Origin: Undaria pinnatifida
Lineage: Eukaryota; Sar; Phaeophyceae; Laminariales; Alariaceae
NCBI GenBank assembly: GCA_012845835.1
Contig: JABAKD010000030.1
Coordinates: 2,791,416 to 2,855,415 of the forward strand
Length of the DNA: 64,000 nucleotides
Direction: 5' to 3'
Shown here: positions 1-12,500 of the stretch, piece by piece
Numbering within the stretch: position 1 is the first letter of the stretch
Layout: each line of letters begins with the position of its first letter
Position numbers and translations under genes: made by a program
Notes under the pieces: generated by a model
Seen by the model: the letters and a program-made list of their open reading frames with translations, nothing else
What the model was told of the DNA's origin: nothing
The model's database searches: none

Positions 1-1745
1 GCTTCGGTCACTCTAGAGTGGAAGAAATATCGTAGGGAAAGAAAAAAAAAAAAAAAAAAAACGAGAGCCAGAGTGGCACACCCCCCCTAGCACCGGCTGG
101 TATATACCAGAGGGTCAACAGGACGATGTGAAATACCCAGGGTAGCATTCTATCAGCCTCCAAGGACCCCAGCACCATCAACCATCAATCAGCGGAGACT
201 GTCTAAAAAAACTCAAATGCCTATACAACACACGAAGTATACAACTTGACACGCTCGCTCACCGAGACGTTGTTAATCTAAATTATTTTCCGTAAGCTTA
301 AGCTTAAACGCACACCAGGTACACACATAGACAGGTGCACAACCACCCCGAGGCACGGAATCACTCGGTACGGGTTGCACCTTCTGCGCCAAAAAAGTCC
401 CTGGGCGATTGAGTTCCTCATGTGAGGAACTGCCCGTCAACGAAGTAATTTCACTCGAGTACACACTGTATTATATCAGGACTACTACTGAGGCATAGAA
501 ATTTGGTCGGGTCGTGCGAACGAACGCCTTCGAAGTCATTCTTCGGGCGAGATGTTGAGTTCCTCGTGTGAGAGGAGCTCAGGGACTGATCGATGAAGTG
601 CAAACCTTACCGTCGGATGACCTCTGCTACTGGATCAAACCCGCCACGGAAAATGGAGATACCCCCGACGCGTTCTACGATACAGGCGCCCCACTTTTTT
701 TTTTTGAGAGAGGAGGTTCCTCAATCTGGGAGGCCAATAGACCCATCCCACGGTGAAGGTGCAGCATCATCAGATCAGTCCCTAAGCTCACCCGAAAAAC
801 GCCTTCGAAGGTGCATTCGTTCGCACTACCCCACCACCAAGCTTCTATGCCCCTTAGCCCTAAAACAATGCGAGCGTACTCGCGAAATTGCTTCACTAAA
901 ACCGGTAGTTCCTCGCACGAGGGACTCAGTTGGCCAGAGGGAATTTTTGGCGCAAATAGTGCAAACTTGTCTGTCGTGTGATGACCCAAATAAGACCTTT
1001 CCTGACCCAAAAAACTGATTTGGACGAAAATAAACCTGCTTTATCGCGGAGATGAAAAATCCCACCATGGCCTCGTAGGTACACAAGAGAGAATCACTGG
1101 CAAAAAAAAAAAAATCCCGGCGATTTTGGTTTAAGGGAGCTCCGTCATTCAGAAAACCAAAAAGCCAAAAAAAGGTATACCTCTTTCGTGGCGTGCGCCC
1201 TCACCCTACCGTACGTAGTTGCTTGGTCGTGAAACCGTCGAACGTCACGCAACACTTGTCAAGGCCAAACACAATCCGCGAACAAGTAGGTTCTTATTTA
1301 TTTATTTGTTTATTTTAAACGACACATTGTTGATCATATATATATATATCTTTTTTTCTTGAATCTAAAAGTTAGTAGGTGGGTAGGTTGTTTTTTTGTT
1401 TTTGGTCGGCCCCTCCTTGTTTCTTTTCTTCTTTTTTTTGTAAATGACATTCCACGTCGGTTTCAACACTACGATCGAATGTTTCCCTTCCCAAACCACA
1501 CAAAGTTGGTCATCACGCAAACGCCCACCTTAGCTTAATTTAAGGCCTGATGTCCGAGGGAAAACACCATCTTTTGGATGTCCAGTTTTTCTCTTATATA
1601 CGTAATGCAGCGGAAGGTTTATTCTTCGACATGGATCGGGCGTCTCAACAAAAAGAAAAAGAAAAAGAGGCTCCTTATGAAATAATTCCTCAATATTTTT
1701 AAAGCTTCAAATCAGCGGACCAACAACCAACCTCCAACCCCTTAC
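1..1745. other. Region left of the last visible exon of the coiled-coil gene
   Basis: No exon with a convincing acceptor and donor is visible here. The stretch is probably intron of the minus-strand coiled-coil gene, because that gene's exon at 1746-1849 ends in a good donor and needs a further exon to the left. It contains A-runs near the left edge, several short imperfect inverted GAGTTCCTC-type motifs at about 410-440, 555-580 and 905-930, and a dispersed repeat copy at 985-1190. Confidence 0.4.
985..1190 (+). repeat. Dispersed repeat G, copy 1
   Basis: This segment aligns with 32245-32410 over about 180-200 bp. Shared blocks include an AAGACCT start, a CCATGGCCT core, a gapped A-run, CGATTTGG or CGATTTTGG, and a GGAGCC or GGAGCTCC end. 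The copies are clearly diverged, with many indels. No coding capacity or terminal inverted repeat is evident, so the class is unknown. Confidence 0.5.
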
Positions 1746-1849
1746 CTTCTTTTCCGTTAGCCTTTGGGCCATCCCCTTCACGGCGGAGTTAAGAGAAGCC
1801 AGCTCCTGCCTCAGTGCCACGTTTTCGTCAGCCACTTTTGCCACTTCGC
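1746..1849 (-). CDS. Coiled-coil gene, exon 9 (last visible)
   Basis: The acceptor TTGACAG precedes the exon and the donor is AAG|GTAAGG. It starts with two bases that complete a Gly codon with the preceding exon and ends in phase 0. The 34 full codons read as coiled coil (EVAKVADENVALRQEL, then NSAVKGMAQRLTEKK). The heptad continues smoothly from the exon at 3790-3928, which supports the splice over a 1.9 kb repeat-filled intron. Confidence 0.75.
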
Positions 1850-4800
1850 CTGTCAAGTTAAAATTGCATAGTTTCATGTCATAAAACGCGCAAAATTCGT
1901 CGGCCGTCCCGAGAGAAGGGGGGGGGGGGGGGGGTGAAGGGGGGAGGTGGGTGGAGGCGTACTTTTCGTGTGGTGATCAGATATACGGTATTGGGTATGA
2001 ATTTGCCACACCACTCCCTCACGTGTGCTTTTTATGCCTTGTCAGAAGATCAGCGTCATACATTCTTCCAATAAAGGGTCTTAACATATAGACAAACACG
2101 GGTGGTGGACGGACCCCCCCCCCCCCCCCCCTCCTAGGCGGGGACATCCCCATCCTTGCCACAAGGAAGGGGGACCCCCCAACCCCTTTCCACAAGGTGG
2201 CGGATACCCCCCCCCTGCCACGAGGTGGGAGACCCCCCCCCTTGCCACAGGTGCGAGGGCCCCGCCTTTCCCACAAGGGGGGGGAGGGGAGGTCCCCTTC
2301 TCCCCTTGCCACAAGGGGGGGGGGGGGTCCCCCTCTCCCCTTGCCACAAGGCGGGGGGCCCTCGCCTTTGCCAGAAGGGGGGGGGGTCCCCCTCTTCCCT
2401 TGCCACAAGGTGGGGGGCCCCTGCCTTTGCCACAAGGGGGGGGGAGGGGTTCCCCTCTCCCCTTGCCACAAGGCGGGGGCTTTGCCGCAAAGGGGGCGGG
2501 GGGGGAGGGGGGACGCATAACCCACCCTCTAGACACCTGTTCTCAAACCTCAAGAACCCCAACATATGCAAGGGGAGGGACCCCCCCCTTGCCACAGGTA
2601 AGGAGGACTCCGTTCGTAATACAGGTTCTCGTGTTGCTGTTGTTCATGACGCGAAAAAAAAAAACGAAAAACATAAGAAGATGGGCGGATGGGCTGTGTG
2701 GGCTTTGTGCCGCGTCGGTTTTCTTCGCTTCCATTATCGCTACATTTTTCGTTTGTCGGCGGTGTGGCGTGCTCGGTGACGATAATTATTGCTGTCGTTA
2801 TCGTTATCGTTATCGTTATCGATATCGGTTTCATTGCCGATATCGTTATCGTTATCGGTTTTGGGGCATTGCCGTGCCGAGATATGTTTCGTTTCGATAT
2901 CCAACATTAACGGACGTACTACTCTGTCCGAGAAAAAAAAACGTTTGAGTACGTATCAATGTTGCAATACGCAGTTATCGTTTTTTCCACAGGGAGGGGG
3001 TGTTTGTGATTTGTGAGTGATCGACGCTGAACCTCGTGGTGCACGTTGTTATCGTTATTATCGGATCGCCTATTAATAGACAAGGGAATACTTCTATGAA
3101 TACCAACAACGATCCTTACATATCGGGACAGAATAGCACAAACAAGCATACACACTTTCAAAACCAAACAATCAAACAAGCACACAGACAAACGAAACAA
3201 AACAAACAAACCTGATATACACAGACAAAAACAATCAAACGTACAAGAAAACAAGCACCCATCGGAAACACAAAAAACAAACAAACCAATTAACGAACAA
3301 ACAAATTGAGCAGACAAACAACACACAAACACAAAAAGGAAGCAAACAAAACAAACACACATTAGCAAAACAAAATAACATAAAACACAAAACAAACGGT
3401 GAACAAACGACAACGTAACACCAACAACACCAATAAGCACGTAAACAAACACAAAAAATCGAAACAAACAAAACAAACAAACACACACAAACACAAAACA
3501 ATAAAAAACATAAAAAAACATGAAAAACCAATGAGCACGTAAACGAACACAAAAAAATCGAAACAAACAAAACAAACACACACAAACACAAAACAATAAC
3601 GCAAAAAAAAATGAAAAACAAACAAACATATATACATACAAACCAACAAACACAAACAAAACAAACAACACAAACATACACAAACACAAACACAAACACA
3701 ATCAAAACAAACAAACAAACACCCACAAGACAATGAAAAAACAAACAAACAAACAAACGAACAAACGAACAAACAAAACAAGCACCCACCTGACAGTCGC
3801 TTTATGGTCGAGTCCCGCTGATCCAACAAGGCAGTGATCTCCCTTAAAGATTCTCGGCCGCGATGCAGCTCGGCCTCAAGCTCGTCCGCGCGCTTAGTTT
3901 GCAACAGTAAGGCTTTCGCATCTTCTCGCTGAGACCAACGAGGAAAACCGGTGGGGCGGGGGAGGGAGGGTGGCGGAGGGGAGGTGAAGGGAGGGGTTTG
4001 GTGGGGGCGGCGGTGGTGGCGGTGGTGGTAGTGATGGTGGTGGTGGTGGTGGTGGTGGATGATAATGGTGGTAATGGTGGCGGTGGTGGTGGTAATGTTA
4101 GTGGTGGTCGGGAGAGATGATGATCATGGTGGAGAGGAAAGGAGGGGAGGGGGGCGGGTGGTGGTGGTGGTGGTGGTGGTGGTGGTGGTGGCAGTTGGGG
4201 AGACATGGTGATGGTGGGGTTCGTGCTGGTGGTTGTTTTTGATGGTGTAGTCCGGGGGTCTCTCAATAAGGCGGTATCTCCATATAAGGCGGTATCCCCA
4301 TACAAGGCGGTCAAAATCGCTTGGCCGCAGCCGGGGAATTGTGCACTCATATTAATGTGGAATAAATAAGACGTCTTCCTCCAACGAGGCGGCTATATTG
4401 CTCTGGCACACCACACCCGTCTTACTGAGGGATCCCTTCTTTTGGTGATGTTGTTGGTGGGGGCGGGCAGAGGGAGGGGCGGTAAGCGGTGCCAGACCTT
4501 GAAAAAAATATATGTACATACATACCACCTGTTACAGGGAACAGATTGTCGAGCTGAAAAACCCTGCGGCGTTTACTCTTTTGCCCCCCCCCCCTGCCCT
4601 CCTCAAAACCCAAGAAAAAAAATATATAGGAAAACGCTCCCAAAAGAATCGCGAAAAATACCTGTCGCTTGTACCCTTCCTCCAGCTCCAGCAGCTTCGC
4701 GCTAGCCTCCACGATCAGCTCCAACCCAGCGCTGCTCCTCCTCTTGCCCCCGTCTCCGTCTCCCTCTTTGCTGCCGGCGTCGCCTTCATTGTCGATTTTA

Positions 4801-6456
4801 TGTTCACTACCGCCGGTACCACCACCACCACCGCCGCCGCCGCCACCACCACCACCACCACCACCACCACCACCACCGCCATCACCACCACCACCATCAA
4901 CGCAGTTATCGCTGCTGTAGCCTTGCATGGAGGGCGATCGACCGCGCGGCCTCTTGCGCCCCCTGCCACCCCCCTCGCCCCGCTGCCCATCACCACGGCC
5001 ACCATCGCCACCACCACCCGCGGCAGAGGTCGTAGGTGCCGATGACAACGATGATAATGAGGAGGATCCCAGGCGGGGGCTGTCGCTCAGAGAGCTTCTG
5101 TTCGCGTTCGCGTTGGTGCTGGAAGGACCGGGGACGCTCAACTGATAACCCCGGGGTCGACGTGCCCCCTCCCCCCCCTCCTCCTCCTTCCCCATTTCCC
5201 CCAACCGTTCCTCCTCCTCCTTCTCCCCCCCTCTCCTGTCTTCTCGGCGACGCTTCCTTGCCCCAGCCCCCCCCCCTCCCTCCGCTGCCGCCGCCACCGC
5301 CGCCCCCACCTCTCTCGATGGGGGCATCGCGACCGCTCCCATGGCGCGAAGGCATTCATCATCACGGCCTGAATATTTTCGAGACGCCTTCTCCTCCCCC
5401 CTGCCCTCCCCCCCCCCTCGCCCCTCCTTCGTATCCTCCTCCTCCTCCTCCTCCTCCCGCTCCGCCGGCAACCTTACCGATGACGCAGAAGACAACGACC
5501 AAGGTTTCTTGAGCAGCTCCGGCTGTGACCGCGGCTGAAGCTTAGTAGCGGCGGTGGTGGAGGCTGGCGGGGCAGCAGAGGTGGAAAGGGGGGAGGCCGC
5601 GGTTGCGGTGGTGGCAGTAGCGGTCGCGGTGGGGTCCGTGCCGTCAAGGAAGGTTACAGAAGTTTTTTCCGTGGGTACCGTGGTTGTGGCCTTAACCCAC
5701 AGAAGCTCCGAAATGATCATCTCCGCTTTCTGTTGGAGGCTTTCGATCACACGACTGCGAATGACGGGGGAGGGGGAGGCAGTGGAAGCAGGGGAGGCAG
5801 GGGGCGGGGGGGGGGGGGAAAGGGGAGAGTGGGAGACAGGGAAGGAGAGGAGGGGGGAGGGAAGGGGGGTAAGAGGAGGCGGCAGGGGCGAGGAGAGAGG
5901 GGGGGAGAGAGGGGAGGAGAGACGAGAACAGGACAGGGCAGACCAGGTCAGGTCAGGACAGGGGGGGGAGGGGACAGTGGTGGATGGGGAGGTATGAGAG
6001 GAGGGTGGTGTGGGAGTATGTAGCTATTTCGTCGCCATGCCGGAAAAGAGCCTGTAGGTGTGCGCGCAAAAATTCGTGGTACACCGCGCGTGCTACAATT
6101 TCCGTTAATGAACGAACAATTATTCATGTTACAAAAATCAACAAGTTTAACAAGTCAGGGTGTGAATCGTCTTGACCCAATTGGTTTACAATCAACTTTA
6201 AAAGGGCTACGTGCGACATCGAACGTCGGCCATTTCGGTGGTAGGACTGCTTTTGCTTGTTTTTTGTTTTTGTTTTTTTCCTTTGTTTGTTTTCTCTTTG
6301 TTTTTTTGTCTGTCGGTCTGTCTGTCTGTATGTCTGTCTGTCTGTCTGCCTGTCTGTCTGCCTGCCTGCCTGTTTGTTGGTTTGTTGGTTGGTTTGTCGG
6401 TTGGTTTGTTGGTTGGTTTGTTTCGTTAGTTAGTTAGTTGGTTAGTTGGTTAGTTG

Positions 6457-6528
<72 letters not shown>

Positions 6529-9500
6529 TAGTTAGTTAGTTAGCTAGTTAGTTAGTTGGTTTTGTTCGTTTGTTTGTTTGTTAGCTTGCTTGCTTGCTGG
6601 GTGTCCGGCTTACCTATTGCTCGTGACTTCTTCGCCTGCGTTGGCGTACACTTCGTATAGCGCCTTCATCGTGCGGTCCAGTTGAGCCTATCGGGGAGAC
6701 ACGCAATCGAGTTCAACAAGAGAGTGACAGGCAGGTGCACACGATGGCGGGGGGGGGGGGGAGGTGTATGGGAAGATCACGTCTATGCTTGTATACCAGC
6801 TATTCGGCGTCAGGAGCAGTCCACAGCCAACGCCCGCCTTTACGCCACGGGGAAGAAAAAAACAAAACAAAAAACAACACAAGCCATACAAAACCAAACC
6901 CGTATAAAAAAAAACGTAATACAAGTAAAAAACAGCAAGTACAGGCAATGAAGAATGTGCAACAAGCAACGATGTGCAAGCAATGTTGTACGAGCAATGC
7001 TGTACAAAGCAAACACCATACCCCCCCCACACACACCCAAAAACAACACTGAAGAGCGAGAAACACATAGGGAAAAAAAAAGAAAAGCCAACCCAACCCA
7101 ACCCAACCCAACCCCACCCAACCCAACCCAACCCCACCCAACCCAACCCAAACTTACTCTGCTCGCATTAGCGTCGTCATCACCACCATCCCGTCGAAAC
7201 TGCACGGCCGCCGGTGATACACACTCCACGCCCGGGCTACTCCTACTCCCTTCACCGCCACCACCACCACCACCACCTCCACCCCCGCTGTAGCTACCGC
7301 CGCAGCTACCGGCCACACGACGAGAGTTCCCCATGGCAGATGGAAGCGGCGTCGGCATCAGCGGTGGCGGGGATGATGCGGTCATCATCCCCGGCGGCAG
7401 TGTGTCCTGCAATAAGAGGGCGATGATGAAGTCGGGAGGGGGGCGGGGGGGGGGGTGCTCATTCCATGCATAGCCGTAGTCTCAAGACTGTAGACCCTCG
7501 CATCCCTATACATGCGTCGGGGCGGAGCACGTCGGGTTTCAACCGAACAGGCAGGCGGGCATCGCGTCGTGCAGCGCAACAAGCGCGAAGCGACGGGAGG
7601 TGTTCGGCGAGTCGCACGAAAGGGCGAGAGCTGCATCTTGGAAGCAAGAACCGCCTCGTGAGGCGGACTTCCGCACCTTGTGCGTGCACTTTCTCGCGTA
7701 TGGATGACAGCTTCTTTGTCGAATCAATTCTTCTGTTTTCTGGTGCGTGGGTGGGGGTGGACGTTGGGTTGGCGGAGAGACGGCGGCGTCTACGATATAG
7801 CAGTACCTGCGCCTACACCATGTAGGAACAATAAATCAACACGAGGAAAAGGCCCAACTAACCAGACCGGGACAAGGGGGGGGGTCTCTCCGTACAAAGC
7901 AAGCCAGCACACCGACGCCGGGTCGTGGCTACTCGCCGTCGGGGCTGGGCCGATCGAGCGACATCTCTCTTCCTCCCTTGTGGTGGGCGAATTGTGATGG
8001 CAGATTGTGGTGGCGGATTGTGGTGGCAAAAACGCGGAGGCAGACTTGCTCGGCAACCTGGACCCTTTCTTTTTCTAGCAATGGAGCACTACTAGTTACT
8101 GCAATATATATGCACTCCCGATATGGAGACAAAGAGCACTTGGAATTAGATTGCTGGTGTGTGCAGGGGCAATTCTAGCCTAGGAGTTCGAATATCGGGT
8201 TCAACTTGGTTCTTCTTTCTGGCGCTTGCTCGATCGATCGCTTGCGCGTCTCTCCGTTATTTTTTTTCTTTTCTTTTTTTTCGCGCTGGCTTGATCTGTC
8301 GCGTCTCCGTTACAACCTTATTCTGGTTCATGACCAGAATAATGCGGTGGTGGTCAACATATGATAATAACAAGCGTTTTACCTAACCGCAAGAGAAAAA
8401 TCCAGTGGAAGTTCCGAGATGCGTTGCGGATGACGTTACCTCGCGGCAAACACCTTACCGTAAAAAGAAAGTAAAAAACATTAAACTAACGTGGTCTCAG
8501 TTCTATCATGGTAGTGATAAAAAACTATTGACGGTGTGGACCCAAAATATGGCAAATAATACTGACCATCGCCGCCGCACGACTAAACGCATGCATCTGG
8601 TGTTTACTTCCATGTGTACCATTAACATTAATACAATGCTCGTAGTGAACAACAAACTGTGGAGAAACGATCATGTTTGAATGATTTGCCATTTTGAAAT
8701 AGAGGGGCAAAACATTTTTTTTTTCCTTTGCTAGCATAATATAATTTTTCACCTTCGTGCGAGGTTTGTGCTGTAGAACAATATAATGCTTGTCATCATA
8801 CCCCGCCACCCGACACTAAACGTGCAGCACAAAAGCCATCACTCATACACACACATGTATGGTTATATTATAGTTTCCGCGCACAGATCGATTAACAAAC
8901 ACCCTGTTTACCCTGATAGCCACACTGTAGTTCCAAGGGGGAGTCGCCGACCTAGATATCCTTAACGAGGACACACACCCAGTAATACGCGCGATCGGAG
9001 TATCACACACAGTTTGCGAAGAAAGATGAGATTCGACAAAATCTTCCATCTCACAGGCGGAGTGTATACTAGTATCAGTATTAGTGTGTATAGCATTAGT
9101 GTATTATTACAAATATATATCTATATCATACGTGTAGCTGATGCTCAAGTCATATATATATATATATTCTTTTCCCAAACCCGTCAGATTTATCCCCTTA
9201 AAGGATTTATAGCTTCCACGCACGAATTGCCCGCCCGTCCGCCCCCCCCCCCCCCCCCCCTCTTCCCCCCCCTCCAACCCCGCTCGCTTTTGATAAAAAT
9301 CAGGCCCCCACCTCCTTCAAAACTCCGCCCTCCCCTCACCGGGTATTCGACTTACAGGATTCACTTGACAAACGGATGCATTTCCTTCCACAGCTGTCAG
9401 ATTTTGTCCCCCTCAGAAACGGGTTTTATAGTTTCCGCGCACAGACTGACTAACATCACCCTGTTGACCCTGATAAATACACTGCAGTTGTAAGGGGAGT

Positions 9501-12500
9501 CGCCGACCTATATCCTTAATGAGGACACACAACCCGTAATACGCGCGATCGGAGTATCACACACAGCTTGCAAAGATGAGTTTCGACAAAATCTTCGATC
9601 TCACAGCTGGACGTGTATTTCCATTTTTTATTATATATGTATGTATGTACACCCGCCAAAGAGCGCGTGCACGCAAGGTTTGGGGCGGGGATAATCTACT
9701 TCGTACTGGAGCGGGCGCGAGATATTATTGTTTTCGAGATATACACACAGGCTGGTTCAAGTAAAAAAAAAAAAAAAACTCTCCCTCACGAATGCCGCTC
9801 GCAATATACAGTCAAGGAGCGAATGTATGGTATCATTTATTGTGACCCCCATCACCAGTAGTGGAAGAGGGTGACATCTAGCCCAAAAAAAGTTGACGGC
9901 CTCGGGCTGTCTCTAGGAGCGACACTCGCATCGACACCACAGGATTTTTTCGATAATATTCAGGCTTTTTCCCAGCGGGGGCGAAAAAACGATTTACGCC
10001 GCATTTTGCACGATCTGGTTGGACGTACTCCAAGCCATGTATCTGCAGAATTTTTCGTGCAAAAAAACTCGACGAGTTGACCTGCCTTGTGTTCAACATC
10101 AAGCATAAAATCTAGTGAAAAAACTGAATCCTGCACTAAAACCAAGTCATTTAAGGGAAATAACGTATCTTACTCATTTTTACGCTCAAAAGTCCAATGT
10201 CCACGCCGTTTCTGAGAGGTAGACCCTGAAGTTTTGGGTACGTGTTCGACATGCCTACCCCGAGGTCTGACCTCCGTTTATTTATTTTTTTTGCCGAAAA
10301 AAATTGAGCTAACGTGGTCCCAATATTTTCGGAATATTCTTAACTGGCGAAAAATCAGGCAAAAAATAAAATAAAAGAAAACGTCGCGTGAGGTCTTCGC
10401 AAGAAGGCACATAGAAGACGTGTGCAAAATTTCACGGTCTGAATCGAAAAAACGGCGTGTGGACTTTCGCCGGGGAATACATTTGAGGTTTTCAACGTGA
10501 CCCAGCCTGTATATTATAAGAAATGAAAAATGTGCACTTCAGCCGCGAGATCGACCAAAAATGTTTTTCTGATCAAAACTCAGCTTTGCAAACTGCGTGT
10601 GATACTTCGATCGCGCGTATCACGGGGTGTGTACTTGCATACCCTCGTGAAGGATGCAGGTCGGCGATTCCCCTGCTAATGCCAGGGTCAACAGGACCAA
10701 GACGCTCAGCATATATGTCCCTTTCGAGCGCATATTGGCCGGTTTCCTCAGCTTGAGAAGCCCCGTCGATCAGACAAAAAAAAAAGAAAAAAAATGACAC
10801 CTCGGGCAGATCATATAGATCATATAGATCATCTATTAATAGATCAAATAGATCGTCTGTTAATAGATCAAATATATGTCATATAGATCGTCTATTAATA
10901 GATCATATATACATTATCTGCAGTACATCCTGTATTTATCTCTGTCGTTACGAGGTGTTGAGCAGGACCTGCGCATAGAGAGGTACAGATCCAAACTCTG
11001 GAAACATTTGTTCAGACCGAGCAGATCGTACGGCTCCCACCCGGTAACATGAGCTATAATGTAGTGCTACAGCAGTAGACCATACATATTTGTGCGCGAT
11101 AAAAACGAAGGCATGTACCGGGGGGGAACCAGGGGTGACACCTGTGACCAAGGACTTGTCCAGAAAGTCGCTGAGGGTAACACCTTAGGGCAAAACCCCA
11201 TATCATACATACACTTCGTACATACTTGTCCGCCTCAGAAACGGGTTGTATAGTTTCCGCGCACAGATTGACTAAAAACACCCTGTTGACCCTGGTACCA
11301 AGCTAGTTCTAAGGGAAGTCGCCGACCCATACCCTTAATGAGGACACATATCCAGCAGTACGCGCGATCGGAGTATCACACACAGCTTGCAAAGATGAGT
11401 TGCGACGAAACCTCATAGCGCTGGAGTATATATATATATATTGTTTTTTGCAATGTTTGTAATATATAATATATAATATATAATGCGAGTTGAGCTGGAA
11501 AGTAAAATCGACGATTAAAAAAAAACTGATAGGGTTTCGTAGAGGCGTACCTTCGGAAACGATCTCGTTGGAGGCGTGTCTTGCAACTGGGTGGGATCGG
11601 GCTCAGGGCACGGCGGCAATGTCCCCTTCTCGGTACGGGGCTGCCTTGCGCCGTGGGCGAGGGCGACGCCGTACGGATGCGGTTGCTGCTGTTGTTGTTG
11701 TTGGCGGTGGTGGTGCTTTGGTTGTTGTTGTTGCTGCTGCGGGTGTTGTTGATGTTGTTGCCGCTGTTTTTGGTGATGCTGTTGATCTTCATGCTCCCGC
11801 TGGTACGGGTAGTGTTGCGGATGCTGCTTTTGTTGTTGATGCTGTTCTTGTTGCTTTTGTTCGTGGTACTTGTGGTGATGTTGTCGCCGGGGCTCTTCTT
11901 GCTCGCGGTGTTGATGCTCCGAGGTCTCCATCTCGTCTGGTCCCACCTCGGATCCAGCACCAGCACCAGCACCAGCACCACCACCAGCCCTGACTAACTT
12001 CCTCACGTGCTGTTGCTGTCCCCGCAGATCCTCTCCGCCATGCTGCCGCGTCTCGTCCGGCCGCACTGAGACCTTCCTTTGCTCCACATGCTGAATACGT
12101 CATGGGGTGCGGTCGCGGGGTGGGGGTGGGGGTGAGGGTGGGTTAGGTCTGGTCAGGTCGGTGGGTTGGGTTGGTTTGGGTTGGTTTGGGTTGGGTTGGT
12201 TTGGGTTGGTTTGGGTTGGGTTGGGTTGGTTTGGGTTGGTTTGGTTTGGTTTGGGTTGGTTTGGGTTGGGTTGGTTTGGGTTGGTTTGGGTTGGGTTGGG
12301 TTGGTTTGGGTTGGTTTGGTTTGGTTTCGGTTGGTTTGGGTTGGGTTGGGTTGGGTTGGGTTGGGTTGGGTTGGGTTGGGTTGGGCTGGGTTGGGTTGGG
12401 TTGGGTTGGGTTGGGTTGGGTTGGGTTGGGTGGGTTGGGTTGGGTTGGGTTGGGTTGGGTTGGGTTGGGTTGGGTTGGGTTGGGTTGGGTTGGGTTGGGT

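Noticed and set aside
600-700. Minus-strand reading GFDPVAEVIRR ending in a donor-like GTAAGG as exon 10 of the coiled-coil gene
   Set aside because: No acceptor in phase 0 upstream, and the surrounding sequence has repeated short inverted motifs typical of repeats rather than coding.
2019-2779. Several overlapping 100-200 codon frames on both strands
   Set aside because: They are produced by the C/G-rich palindromic minisatellite; composition is Gly/Pro/Cys/Trp only and the frames are open simultaneously on both strands.
3235-3904. Cysteine- and phenylalanine-rich minus frames resembling membrane proteins
   Set aside because: Complement of AAAC repeats; only the right-hand part (3790-3928) is a true exon.
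4530-4580. Plus-strand EQIVELKNPA coiled-coil-like reading between exons 7 and 8
   Set aside because: It is antisense to the gene, very short, and exons 7 and 8 already join in phase without it.
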